The position numbers and the translations under genes were made by a program. A stretch of DNA of 64,000 nucleotides, taken from the NCBI GenBank assembly GCA_029243385.1, contig JAQWSC010000001.1, positions 45,515 to 109,514 of the forward strand. Reading direction: 5' to 3'. This document shows positions 1-7,682 of the stretch, piece by piece. The stretch's first letter is position 1. Each line of letters starts with the position of its first letter. Source of the DNA: Flavobacteriaceae bacterium. GTDB taxonomy: Bacteria; Bacteroidota; Bacteroidia; Flavobacteriales; Flavobacteriaceae. The notes under the pieces were generated by a model. It made no database searches, had not been told where the DNA came from, and saw nothing but the letters and a program-made list of their open reading frames with translations.

Positions 1-1
1 C

Positions 2-547
2 ATGTTGGAAATTGCCGAAGCGTTTCAGCTTGCGGTTGCCTCGGGTCAAGGTCCTAAGCGATCTATCCTTTTCCTTCATGTATCTGGAGAGGAAAAAGGG
101 CTATTAGGGTCTAAGTACTACACCGACAATCCGGTTTATTCGCTTGAGAATACGGTGTCCAACCTTAATATTGACATGATTGGAAGAACCGATCCCAAGC
201 GAAAAGGAAATCGAGATTATATTTACTTGATTGGCTCTGACAAACTGAGCCAAGACTTACACGATCTTTCGGAGGAAGCCAACAAAAATTTTACCAACCT
301 CACATTGGATTACACATTTAATGCGGATGACGACCCCAATCGATTCTATTACCGTAGCGATCATTACAATTTTGCAAAAAACAACATACCCGTTATTTTT
401 TACTTTAACGGAACACACGATGATTATCACCAACCAACAGATACGCCCGAAAAAATTCAGTACGATTTGCTCGAACAACGCGCTCAATTAATTTTCCATA
501 CCGCCTGGGAAATTGCCAATCGTGACCAACGGGTTGTTTTGGACTAA
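2..547 (+). CDS. M28 family metallopeptidase, C-terminal part (cut by window edge)
   Basis: This is the C-terminal ~181 residues of a zinc-dependent exopeptidase of family M28. Visible metal-site signatures are GEEKGLLGSKYY (the Glu pair carrying the general base and a ligand, about residue 31), NIDMIGR (Asp ligand, about 56) and a late HDDYHQPTDTPEKI block carrying the last His ligand. The ATG at position 2 is probably internal: members usually have another His/Asp metal region further upstream, so the gene must begin outside the window. It ends at a strong hairpin terminator. The family usually acts outside the cytoplasm, but the signal peptide region is not visible here, so location is inferred. 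Confidence 0.88.
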   Translation: MLEIAEAFQLAVASGQGPKRSILFLHVSGEEKGLLGSKYYTDNPVYSLENTVSNLNIDMIGRTDPKRKGNRDYIYLIGSDKLSQDLHDLSEEANKNFTNLTLDYTFNADDDPNRFYYRSDHYNFAKNNIPVIFYFNGTHDDYHQPTDTPEKIQYDLLEQRAQLIFHTAWEIANRDQRVVLD

Positions 548-565
548 TCACTGGTATCATACAAA

Positions 566-600
566 CAAAAAAAGCCTTCTCAATGAGAAGGCTTTTTTTT
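566..600. terminator. Bidirectional intrinsic terminator
   Basis: The stem AGCCTTCTC / GAGAAGGCT with loop AAT is flanked by an A-run on the left and a T-run on the right. It can therefore end transcription of the peptidase gene (plus strand) and of tRNA-His (minus strand). The spacing to the tRNA 3' end is only about 2 bp. Confidence 0.85.
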
Positions 601-601
601 G

Positions 602-676
602 GGTGGAAGACGGGATTCGAACCCGCGACCCTTGGTACCACAAACCAATGCTCTAACCAACTGAGCTACAACCACC
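602..676 (-). tRNA. tRNA-His (GTG)
   Basis: Read on the minus strand this folds as a 75-nt tRNA. It has an encoded extra G at -1, D arm GCTC/GAGC, anticodon stem TTGGT/ACCAA with loop TTGTGGT (anticodon GTG, His), T arm GCGGG/CCCGT with the usual TTCGAAT loop, and discriminator C opposite G-1. The CCA end is not encoded. The acceptor stem (GTGGTTG against CTTCCAC) has two adjacent U-U oppositions at pairs 5-68 and 6-67. The extra G and the discriminator C are histidine identity elements, so the identity is firm. Confidence 0.93.
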
Positions 677-689
677 GTTTTAGCGAATG

Positions 690-719
690 CAAATGTAATG
701 GATTTCGCAATTGTTGCAA
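690..719 (-). promoter_or_regulatory. Promoter of tRNA-His
   Basis: On the minus strand TTG (719-717), a 19-nt spacer and TACATTTG (697-690) match the Bacteroidetes sigma-A-type promoter. The box ends 13 nt before the tRNA, which suits a start just upstream of the mature 5' end. Confidence 0.7.
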
Positions 720-746
720 AGAAAAAAAAGAAACTTTAGCGATTTT

Positions 747-1451
747 TTAAAGCAAGGATTCCAAACGATTTATCCCAATCATTTTTTGAGTCGTAAAACC
801 TTCGGCGTGATCGACTCCAATCAGCCGCCCCAAGTCTGCCGCCCTATGCGATACATTGTCTAAAAATCCTTGAGCACTAATGGGTGTTTCGGGCTCGTTG
901 CTATTGGGATCATAAAACTGCGAACCATACGCCAAAATAGCGTTCATTTTTTGATTCATAAAACCGGAAACATCTACCACAAAATCGGGCGTATCATTGT
1001 TCCATTGCATGTAGTGATACACTTGCTTCGGACGCCATGCTTTGAGAGTGTCTGTTTTGATTTTCACCAATCCACTCAAAAAACACGCATCTGCTACCAA
1101 TGAAGCACCGCGACCGTGATCGATATGTCGATCGTGTTGCGCATTACACAACACAATATCGGGCTGAAAAGTTCGAATACATTCAATGATCTCAAGCTGA
1201 TGCTCTTCATCATTTTTAAAAAACCCATCTCTAAAACCCAAATTCTTTCGAACAGAAACTCCCAATATCTCAGCAGCCTTAGCCGCCTCTTGATCCCTAA
1301 TTTCAGCCGATCCACGGGTTCCTAACTCACCTCGGGTTAGGTCAATTATTCCCACTTTTTTTCCTAAAGAAACTTCTTTGGCAATCAAAGCACCGCATCC
1401 CAACTCTACGTCATCGGGATGGGCGCCAAAAGCTACTATATCTAATTTCAT
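747..1451 (-). CDS. bshB1: Bacillithiol biosynthesis deacetylase BshB1
   Basis: Predicted N-acetylglucosaminyl-L-malate deacetylase, the second step of bacillithiol synthesis (cytoplasm), producing GlcN-malate for cysteine addition. The 234-residue protein belongs to the PIG-L/LmbE zinc-hydrolase family. The AHPDDVE signature sits at residues ~10-16, supplying His/Asp zinc ligands and the catalytic Asp, and the downstream HDRHIDHGRGA segment supplies the remaining His. Length and the block RGELGTRGSAEIRDQEA are typical of BshB1 rather than of general LmbE proteins. It stands alone, divergent from the HAD phosphatase gene; bshA and bshC are not in this window. Start ATG begins directly at the conserved MKLDIVAFGAHPDD block. 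Confidence 0.92.
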   Translation of the reverse strand: MKLDIVAFGAHPDDVELGCGALIAKEVSLGKKVGIIDLTRGELGTRGSAEIRDQEAAKAAEILGVSVRKNLGFRDGFFKNDEEHQLEIIECIRTFQPDIVLCNAQHDRHIDHGRGASLVADACFLSGLVKIKTDTLKAWRPKQVYHYMQWNNDTPDFVVDVSGFMNQKMNAILAYGSQFYDPNSNEPETPISAQGFLDNVSHRAADLGRLIGVDHAEGFTTQKMIGINRLESLL

Positions 1452-1536
1452 CCATTTTATTTAGACAATAAAAGTATTAAAAGAATATCACTCTAGAAAA
1501 AATACCATAAAGCAAGTCTTGAAGCTGCTGAATAAT

Positions 1537-1544
1537 TATCTTTG
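1537..1544 (+). promoter_or_regulatory. -7 promoter box for the HAD phosphatase gene
   Basis: TATCTTTG fits TAnnTTTG exactly and ends 17 bp before the ATG at 1562. A TTG at 1519-1521 is a possible -33 element, but its 15-nt spacer is shorter than usual. Confidence 0.5.
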
Positions 1545-1561
1545 TCAAAACCAATAACAGC

Positions 1562-2221
1562 ATGCTTAAAGCAGTACTTTTTGATATGGACGGCGTCATT
1601 GTAGATACCGAACCACTCCATCACAAGGCCTACAAAATGATGTTCGATGAAGTAGGAATTGATGTTTCAGACACAATGTATCGAGGTTTTACTGGGCAGT
1701 CAACCAAAGAGATTTGTCGTTTTCTTTGCAAACACTTCCAACTGAATCAATCTCCTGAAACCTTGGTGCAAATCAAGCGAACAAATTTTACTCGCTTGTT
1801 TTTTGAAGACGATACATTGACACTTTTGAAAGGCGTTGAAGACTCAATTAAAGACTATCACAAAAACGGCCTTACATTGGTTGTGGCATCTTCTGCATCC
1901 ATGTTTACCATTAATAATGTAATGGAACGGTTTCAACTGAATCCCTATTTTAAAGACAAACTGAGCGGCGCAGACCTAAAAGCGTCCAAACCACATCCAG
2001 AAATATTTACAAAAGCAGCGGCAGCAGCAGGTTACCAGGCATCAGAATGTATTGTTATTGAAGATTCAACCAACGGAATCATTGCTGCTAAAGATGCAAA
2101 CATATATTGTATTGCATACAAAAGCGAACATTCAAAAGATCAAGACTATTCACGCGCCAATCAATTGGTATCTGACTACAAATCCATAAAATTTGATAAA
2201 ATAAAGACGATTCTTAACTAG
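1562..2221 (+). CDS. HAD-superfamily phosphatase (beta-phosphoglucomutase-like)
   Basis: A 219-residue soluble HAD hydrolase with all four motifs: DMDGV near residue 9 (nucleophile and acid/base Asp), VVASSAS near 105 (motif II Ser), a Lys in KASKPHPEIF near 142, and the acidic motif IV IVIEDSTNG near 166. The insertion between motif I and II is helical, as in the C1-cap beta-PGM/phosphoglycolate phosphatase group (subfamily IA). Substrate cannot be told from sequence: sugar phosphates, phosphoglycolate or nucleotides are all possible. It is monocistronic, divergent from bshB1 and convergent with the glutathione peroxidase gene. Confidence 0.85.
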   Translation: MLKAVLFDMDGVIVDTEPLHHKAYKMMFDEVGIDVSDTMYRGFTGQSTKEICRFLCKHFQLNQSPETLVQIKRTNFTRLFFEDDTLTLLKGVEDSIKDYHKNGLTLVVASSASMFTINNVMERFQLNPYFKDKLSGADLKASKPHPEIFTKAAAAAGYQASECIVIEDSTNGIIAAKDANIYCIAYKSEHSKDQDYSRANQLVSDYKSIKFDKIKTILN

Positions 2222-2250
2222 CTCCTAAGTGCTTTAATACACGGGATGAA

Positions 2251-2811
2251 TTAGGATTTGATCCAATCAATAATACTTTGATCATCGGGAAGCACTCGAG
2301 GACCAACCACACGGATCAATTTACCGTTTTCGTCTATCAGGTATTTTTGGAAATTCCATTTAACCTTAGAATCGATCACGCCGTTTTGTTCTTTCTTTGT
2401 TAGAAACGCATATAGAGGATGTATTTTTCGCCCTTTGACCGATATTTTACTCATCATCGGGAAAGTAACTCCATAATTTTTTTCACAAAAGGCTCCGATT
2501 TCTTCATCCGAACCGGGTTCTTGCCACAAAAAATTGTTGGCAGGAAAACCGATAATCTCAAAGTTATCACAATTGTACTGGTCGTACAGTTCCTGCAAAT
2601 TTTGGTATTGAGGAGTCAATCCACATTTGGATGCCGTGTTGACTATCATCACCTTTTTTCCTTTCAGTGAAGCCATATCAAACGGTTCTCCAGAAATATC
2701 AGTTACTGTAAATTGATGAATACTTTGTGACATAGAATGTGATTTTTGAGCATAAGTTACAATAAAGCTCATTAGCAAGAGAAAACTACTGATGTTTTTG
2801 AATCGGGTCAT
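2251..2811 (-). CDS. Exported glutathione peroxidase-like thiol peroxidase
   Basis: A 186-residue GPx-fold peroxidase that should reduce hydrogen or lipid peroxides. The N-terminus has a basic start and a hydrophobic run ending TYAQ, which looks like a signal peptide, so the enzyme is probably periplasmic. The peroxidatic Cys lies in NTASKCGLTPQ (about residue 63), the Gln in LWQEPGS and the Trp in KWNFQKY, completing the catalytic set. The resolving Cys usually found in the FPCNQF loop is Ala here (FPANNF); two other Cys (YNCDNF, GAFCEKN) could serve. A TACCTTTG box only 4 bp upstream of the ATG suggests an almost leaderless mRNA. An alternative cytosolic start at Met27 is possible but would discard a good signal peptide. 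Confidence 0.88.
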   Translation of the reverse strand: MTRFKNISSFLLLMSFIVTYAQKSHSMSQSIHQFTVTDISGEPFDMASLKGKKVMIVNTASKCGLTPQYQNLQELYDQYNCDNFEIIGFPANNFLWQEPGSDEEIGAFCEKNYGVTFPMMSKISVKGRKIHPLYAFLTKKEQNGVIDSKVKWNFQKYLIDENGKLIRVVGPRVLPDDQSIIDWIKS

Positions 2812-2815
2812 CCTA

Positions 2816-2823
2816 CAAAGGTA
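2816..2823 (-). promoter_or_regulatory. -7 box directly before the GPx start
   Basis: On the minus strand TACCTTTG matches TAnnTTTG and its last base is only 4 bp from the ATG at 2811. No clear TTG sits at the -33 distance. If used, the transcript would have a leader of only a few bases. Confidence 0.45.
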
Positions 2824-2846
2824 TCAAATTCTTTTTGGTAACGCTT

Positions 2847-3170
2847 CTATACAATTTCTGCACTCAATCCTGCAGCTAATAGTTTTAGACACATCGGCTC
2901 AAGCTCGTCGTAAGAACCTGATTTTACCGCACATTTCCCTTTATAATGAACTATTAGTGAGCATTGTTCCGCTTGTTCGGGTGTATGTCCACAAACCACA
3001 ATAAGGGTTTGAATGACATGCTCGAAGGTGTTCACCTCATCGTTGTAGAGGATGATTTCATGTTCAAATTCTGATTCCGTTTCGACTAGAAGTTCTTCGG
3101 ACACTTCCTCTTCTGGTGTCGCACTGTTAGGATAAGTCGAATGTTTTAGAAAACAATTATTGATAAACAA
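2847..3170 (-). CDS. clpS: ClpS, adaptor of the Clp protease
   Basis: ClpS hands N-degron substrates to ClpAP/ClpCP unfoldases in the cytoplasm. The core runs from EIILYNDEVNTFEHVI (the Asn/Asp N-degron pocket) through CGHTPEQAEQCSLIVHYKGKCAV to the C-terminal LLAAGLSAEIV, matching the family end. The N-terminal ~35 residues before the core are unstructured and acidic. No ATG is available: the longest frame begins at TTG 3170, and a GTG at 3104 would give an 85-residue protein starting VSEELLVE, so the start is uncertain. The gene follows prmA by 31 bp on the same strand and is likely co-transcribed. Confidence 0.88.
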   Translation of the reverse strand: MFINNCFLKHSTYPNSATPEEEVSEELLVETESEFEHEIILYNDEVNTFEHVIQTLIVVCGHTPEQAEQCSLIVHYKGKCAVKSGSYDELEPMCLKLLAAGLSAEIV

Positions 3171-3201
3171 AACACTTTATTATTTAGAATTTATGACCTT
3201 A

Positions 3202-4032
3202 CTAAAGTACAAATTTTGCAGCAATCCATTTCTCTTTTTGTAGATGTGAATCGAAAGTAAGTCCATTTTCAGTGCACTTCTGCACAATCAATGGCAAATC
3301 TTCTTCATAAAAACCACTAAGAAACAAAATTCCAGGTGCTTGCAGCGCGCTAGTGTATGTTGGGATGTCTTGTAACAAAATATTACGATTGATATTCGCT
3401 AAAATTACATCGTATTTTTTATTTGTTAGCAAACTTGCGTCACCCAGCAAAGGAGTAATATTTTTACAGCGGTTGCGCTCAATATTTTCGGTGGCATTTT
3501 CAAAACACCACGCATCAATATCTATGGCCTCGAGTTGGATGGCGCCCTGTTTTTCTGCCAAAATAGCCAAAACTCCTGTTCCGCTACCCATGTCCAAAAC
3601 TGTTTTTAGAGAAAAGTCTTCTTTTAAAACAAATTGAATCATCATATGGGTTGTTTCATGATGGCCGGTTCCAAAACTCATTTTGGGTTCAATCACTATA
3701 TCCATTTTTGTTGAAGCAGGTTGGTGAAACGGAGCACGAACCGTGCACACATCATCCACTACGATGGCTTGAAAATTGGATTCCCAAGTTTCGTTCCAGT
3801 TTTCAGGTGCAATTTCATCAACAGATGTTAATGACAAGCTATCTTTTTGAAGAGAGCTTATTTCTTTTAACAGTCCTTGATTCCAATCGTCTTTGGCTAT
3901 GTAGGCTTGAACACCATTTTGAGTTTCCTCAAAACTTTCAAATCCAACTGCGCCCAATTCAGCAATCAGAATATCGGTGTCGTCTTGAGAAGAAGACATC
4001 GAAAAACTACACTGTATATAGGATTTAGACAT
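3202..4032 (-). CDS. prmA: Ribosomal protein L11 methyltransferase PrmA
   Basis: Predicted SAM-dependent methyltransferase that trimethylates ribosomal protein L11. The 276-residue protein has an N-terminal substrate-recognition part (residues ~1-100) and a Rossmann domain with the SAM motif DMGSGTGVLAI near residue 146, preceded by the PKMSFGTGHHETT block diagnostic of PrmA; the ILANINRNIL motif follows near residue 210. Its ATG lies immediately after the tpiA stop codon (4033) with no spacer, so it is translated from the tpiA mRNA. The tpiA-prmA-clpS order fits a housekeeping operon. Confidence 0.93.
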   Translation of the reverse strand: MSKSYIQCSFSMSSSQDDTDILIAELGAVGFESFEETQNGVQAYIAKDDWNQGLLKEISSLQKDSLSLTSVDEIAPENWNETWESNFQAIVVDDVCTVRAPFHQPASTKMDIVIEPKMSFGTGHHETTHMMIQFVLKEDFSLKTVLDMGSGTGVLAILAEKQGAIQLEAIDIDAWCFENATENIERNRCKNITPLLGDASLLTNKKYDVILANINRNILLQDIPTYTSALQAPGILFLSGFYEEDLPLIVQKCTENGLTFDSHLQKEKWIAAKFVL

Positions 4033-4785
4033 TTATTTATTGGCTGTGACAATTGCATTGAAGTCGTCTGCATTAAGAGCCGCTCCACCTATCAAACCGC
4101 CGTCAACGTCTGCTTTACCAAAAATTTCTTCTGCATTGGCAGGTTTTACGCTTCCACCATATAAAATAGAAACTTCTTGAGCCAAAGCGTCGTCGTAAGC
4201 AGCGGCTAAGGTTGTTCGAATAAAGGCGTGCATTTCTTGGGCTTGTTCTGGCGAAGCCGTTTCTCCGGTTCCGATTGCCCAAACAGGTTCGTATGCCAAT
4301 ACAATATTGTTCCAAGCCGAAGAAGGCAGTGTGAAAAGTGCGTTTTTTAGTTGCGATGCGACCAATTCGAAATGTTTTTCAGACTGACGATCTGCAAGCT
4401 CTTCTCCAAAACAAAACACAACACGAAGTCCATTGTCTAAAGCAGCTTTTGTTTTTTCAGCAAGAATAGCGTCCGTTTCCCCAAAATAAGCCCTACGTTC
4501 TGAATGACCAATAATAACGGTTTCAACACCAATATCTTTGAGCATAGCAGCAGAAATTTCTCCAGTATATGCACCGCTTTCTGCTTGATGCATATTTTGC
4601 GCGATTACTTCAATGTGTGAATCATTGGTTTGCTGAACAGCAGCATGAAGGTTTACAAATGTAGGTGCAATCATGACTTCTACATCAGAAGGATTTAATT
4701 GGTTTTTAAGAGCGTCTATTAACCCCTTTGTTTCAGACGCGGTTTTGTTCATTTTCCAGTTTCCGGCAACAATTTTTTTTCTCAT
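4033..4785 (-). CDS. tpiA: Triose-phosphate isomerase
   Basis: Glycolytic enzyme interconverting dihydroxyacetone phosphate and glyceraldehyde 3-phosphate. The chosen ATG at 4785 gives a 250-residue protein starting MRKKIVAGNWKMNK, the normal family start; a 19-residue upstream extension of the frame has no family similarity. Catalytic residues are visible: Lys in GNWKMN (about 11), His in IIGHSERR (about 97), and Glu in AYEPVWAIGTG (about 168), with the phosphate loop at GLIGGAAL near the C-terminus. The gene is 26 bp downstream of the permease stop and directly abuts prmA. Confidence 0.95.
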   Translation of the reverse strand: MRKKIVAGNWKMNKTASETKGLIDALKNQLNPSDVEVMIAPTFVNLHAAVQQTNDSHIEVIAQNMHQAESGAYTGEISAAMLKDIGVETVIIGHSERRAYFGETDAILAEKTKAALDNGLRVVFCFGEELADRQSEKHFELVASQLKNALFTLPSSAWNNIVLAYEPVWAIGTGETASPEQAQEMHAFIRTTLAAAYDDALAQEVSILYGGSVKPANAEEIFGKADVDGGLIGGAALNADDFNAIVTANK

Positions 4786-4811
4786 GCTTTGATTTAAAAG
4801 TGATTTAATTT

Positions 4812-5885
4812 TTAATTTACTCGAACTTTTGGATCGAGCCATCCGTATAATAAGTCGACAAAGATATTAATCAAAATGAAAAGAGAGGCAATAACTAACA
4901 CTGAACCCATCAAAACAGGAACATCTAGGGTGTTAAGTGCCCCAACAATTTCTTTTCCAAGACCGTTCCAGCCAAAAATATACTCCACAAAAACCGCTCC
5001 TGCCAATAGGCTTGAAAACCAACCTGAAACAGCCGTTAATACGGGATTTAAAGCGTTTTTAAGAGCGTGTCTTAGTACTACTTGTGATTTGGACAACCCT
5101 TTAGAATAGGCTGTTCGTATATAATCCAACTGCAATACATCCAACAACGAATTTCGCATCAATTGGGTAACTACTGCAATAGGGCGAATCCCCAAAACTA
5201 CTGAAGGGAGAATCAAATTTCGCCATTGTATGTGAAAGCGTTCTCCAAAATCATCCAATTCATACAAACTTCCGGTCATATTCAAATGCGTGTATTCTTT
5301 TAGTACAAACCCAAAAAACCACGAGAACAATATCGCACTAAAAAAAGAGGGAACACTCATTCCCATGGTACTTAGTAATTGAATCATCCGATCAAACCAC
5401 CCTTCTTTATTTAGAGCAGACACTATTCCCAAACCAATTCCAATCAACAGAGCTATAAGAATAGAACTCAAGGCAAGAACAACGGTGTTGGGAAGTGTAT
5501 TGGATATAATTTCAGAAACGCTGACGCCATTCTTTTGATAAGATTCTCTCAAATACGGTTGTTTAATTACCCAATGATAGCTTCCCCACGAAAAAAGAGG
5601 GAACGCACTGTATTTTTGAGGTGCTAAAAAAGTAAAATCTTGTTCGTTTAGAGAGTGAATCGAAAAGGGAGACAAATCATTGACATAATAGGCATATTGA
5701 TGAAGTATCGGTCGATCAAAGCCATATTTTGTTTTGATAACTGCTAACTGCTCCGAGTTTTCATTTTGATCAAGCATCATTTGCGCGGGATCTCCTGGCA
5801 AAACTGTAAACAAGAAAAAAACTACCGAAGCCACACCCCATAGAGTAAGCAACACATAGCTTGTTTTTTTAAGAAGATAAATCAT
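4812..5885 (-). CDS. DppB/OppB-type ABC transporter permease, orphan
   Basis: A 357-residue inner-membrane permease of the binding-protein-dependent peptide/nickel class. The N-terminal helix and FLFTVLPGDPAQ block, a periplasmic loop (residues ~45-135), and a five-helix core from ~135 onward fit DppB. The EAA-type cytoplasmic loop around YIRTAYSKGLSKSQVVLRHALKNAL (near 250) would contact an ATPase. No partner permease, ATPase or solute-binding protein lies nearby, so the rest of the transporter must be encoded elsewhere. The gene sits between the DoxX-like gene and tpiA on the same strand. Substrate is unknown: short peptides are the default guess for the family. Confidence 0.85.
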   Translation of the reverse strand: MIYLLKKTSYVLLTLWGVASVVFFLFTVLPGDPAQMMLDQNENSEQLAVIKTKYGFDRPILHQYAYYVNDLSPFSIHSLNEQDFTFLAPQKYSAFPLFSWGSYHWVIKQPYLRESYQKNGVSVSEIISNTLPNTVVLALSSILIALLIGIGLGIVSALNKEGWFDRMIQLLSTMGMSVPSFFSAILFSWFFGFVLKEYTHLNMTGSLYELDDFGERFHIQWRNLILPSVVLGIRPIAVVTQLMRNSLLDVLQLDYIRTAYSKGLSKSQVVLRHALKNALNPVLTAVSGWFSSLLAGAVFVEYIFGWNGLGKEIVGALNTLDVPVLMGSVLVIASLFILINIFVDLLYGWLDPKVRVN

Positions 5886-5936
5886 TCTTCAAAGGTTGAT
5901 GGGTTTTGCTGTTGGACTTTTGAACCTTTCCAAAGT

Positions 5937-7034
5937 TTATTCTTTGAAAATGTTCATATCGTTCCAATGTAATTTTTGTTGTATTACACCCCTTTCAATT
6001 ACGACTATTCCAGGATTGGAACGAATGATTGTTTTGAGTGCTGTTTCGTCACAGAAATAAAAAGGGAAATCCAATGCCGATTCCCAATCCATCGCTTCTT
6101 CGGGTCCTGAAGCCGTGGCGCCGGCAACAAGATAGCCATAAGATCGTGCTTTCTCAATTAAATTTTTCAAAGACTCCAAGCTATCAAACTCAAAATTGCT
6201 TAGGTTATAAGCTACAATCAACAGAAGTTTTTCTTCACTTAAAAGTTCTTGTGTAAAATCTTGCCCGTTTTGCTCCAAACTAAAGTCATGGATAGGCGGT
6301 TCGTATCCTTGAGAAATGGTTTTGGTAGCCACCGAAAGTAACGAACCTGCCACATCGGGGTATTTTCCCATAGTTGTAACTGTTACTTCTTTTCCATTTT
6401 GATCAAACAGCCATTGATATTCCACCACGGGTTGGGGCGCATCTTCAGGGTAGCTCATGGCTTCTGGAATGTTCGTTCCTACTTTATAAGCACGAAAATC
6501 CCACGCTGGTAAATGATTCAATACATGAATGCCAAAATACACAGACCCTAATAGAACGATTGACAAAATAGCCATAAGGGGTTTTGAAGAAAAAACAGGT
6601 CTAACCCAATGCTTGTTTTGAATTAAAAAAACAATCAATAGTAGCAATATGATGTCTTTGGTAAACGATTCCCAAGGAGTAAGCGGAATGGCGTCTCCAA
6701 AACAACCGCAATCGGTCACTTTGTTGAAATATGCTGAATAGAAAGTAAGAAACGTGAACAAAACAATCATCGCCAATAAACTCCACAGCACGGCTTTAGT
6801 TTGATACCCTAAGAGCAAAGCTACACCCAAAACTACTTCAACAATCACCAAGATGATAGCTAATAACAGTGCGTAAGGGATAATAAACTCTAAATTGAGA
6901 ATTTGAGGGTCAGCATATTCTTGGAGTTTATACGAAAACCCCAACGGATCGTTGAGCTTTATAAGTCCACTAAAAATAAATAGGACTCCAACAAAAATCC
7001 GAGCAAATTGTGTTAAAATAAGGGAAATTGACAT
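5937..7034 (-). CDS. DoxX/MauE-like redox membrane protein with C-terminal thioredoxin-like domain (BT_3928 type)
   Basis: A 365-residue protein with four membrane helices in residues ~1-140, a fifth near 150-170, and a soluble C-terminal part of about 190 residues. The helices contain the DoxX signature FSGLIKLNDPLGFSYKLQEY, and a CGCFGD motif lies in the loop before helix 4; this motif is common to MauE/DoxX-like redox proteins. The C-terminal domain has a thioredoxin-like layout but no CxxC, so it is unlikely to be a classical disulfide reductase. In Bacteroidetes this family is often linked to tpiA and DUF1599. The function is not established; a role in membrane redox or disulfide handling is inference. 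Confidence 0.8.
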   Translation of the reverse strand: MSISLILTQFARIFVGVLFIFSGLIKLNDPLGFSYKLQEYADPQILNLEFIIPYALLLAIILVIVEVVLGVALLLGYQTKAVLWSLLAMIVLFTFLTFYSAYFNKVTDCGCFGDAIPLTPWESFTKDIILLLLIVFLIQNKHWVRPVFSSKPLMAILSIVLLGSVYFGIHVLNHLPAWDFRAYKVGTNIPEAMSYPEDAPQPVVEYQWLFDQNGKEVTVTTMGKYPDVAGSLLSVATKTISQGYEPPIHDFSLEQNGQDFTQELLSEEKLLLIVAYNLSNFEFDSLESLKNLIEKARSYGYLVAGATASGPEEAMDWESALDFPFYFCDETALKTIIRSNPGIVVIERGVIQQKLHWNDMNIFKE

Positions 7035-7036
7035 TT

Positions 7037-7579
7037 TTATTTCTTATTTTGAAGGTGGATAAGTGCAAACACAGCATAATTAATCATATCTTGATAATTG
7101 GCATCAATTCCTTCACTGACCAGTGTTTTTCCTTCGTTATTTTCAATTTGCTTGACACGAAGTAATTTTTGAAGAATCAAATCAGTAAGTGAACTTACTC
7201 GCATATCTCGCCAAGCTTCACCGTAATCGTGGTTTTTGTTTTCCATCAATTGTTTAGTGACCTCAACGTGTTTGTTGTACAATGCTACCGCTTGATCGAG
7301 TGACAAATCGGGTTGCTCAACAATGCCTTTTTCGATTTGAATAAGCGCCATCACAGAATAATTAATAATTCCTATAAATTCAGATACTTCTCCCTCGTTT
7401 ACCTTTCGAACCTCATTTTGTTGCAAACTTCGTATTCGTTGGGCTTTTATAAATATTTGATCGGTCAGTGAAGAAAGCCTTAAGATACGCCATGCGCTTC
7501 CGTAATCTTTCATTTTTTTACTAAATAAAGAACGACATTGTTCAATGACTTGATCGTATTGTTGAGAAGTATGATGCAT
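7037..7579 (-). CDS. DUF1599-family protein
   Basis: A 180-residue soluble protein built of two similar halves: KKMKDYGSAWRILRLSSLTDQI near residue 21 and NKNHDYGEAWRDMRVSSLTDLI near residue 113, each followed by a ...INYSVMALI / ...INYAVFALI segment. This internal duplication is the hallmark of DUF1599 (also called a nucleotide-modification-associated domain in later databases). The biochemical function is unknown to me. It is the first gene of the minus-strand run toward clpS, ends 2 bp before the DoxX-like gene, and is divergent from folP. Confidence 0.82.
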   Translation of the reverse strand: MHHTSQQYDQVIEQCRSLFSKKMKDYGSAWRILRLSSLTDQIFIKAQRIRSLQQNEVRKVNEGEVSEFIGIINYSVMALIQIEKGIVEQPDLSLDQAVALYNKHVEVTKQLMENKNHDYGEAWRDMRVSSLTDLILQKLLRVKQIENNEGKTLVSEGIDANYQDMINYAVFALIHLQNKK

Positions 7580-7636
7580 GAATTACAATCTATTTTGCGT
7601 AAATTTCGGGCAAATTTTTGAAATGGAATCCCCATT

Positions 7637-7655
7637 TTTGTAAAAAATTTACAAA
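7637..7655. repeat. Inverted repeat between DUF1599 and folP
   Basis: TTTGTAAA, a 3-bp spacer and TTTACAAA form a perfect 8-bp inverted repeat in the 103-bp divergent intergenic region. It could be a repressor site or an AT-rich coincidence; no clean TAnnTTTG box overlaps it. Confidence 0.35.
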
Positions 7656-7682
7656 GATTATCAACTGATTTGTATTTGAATT

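Noticed and set aside
3651..4164. Open frames opposite prmA and tpiA
   Set aside because: Shadow frames of well-identified genes on the other strand.
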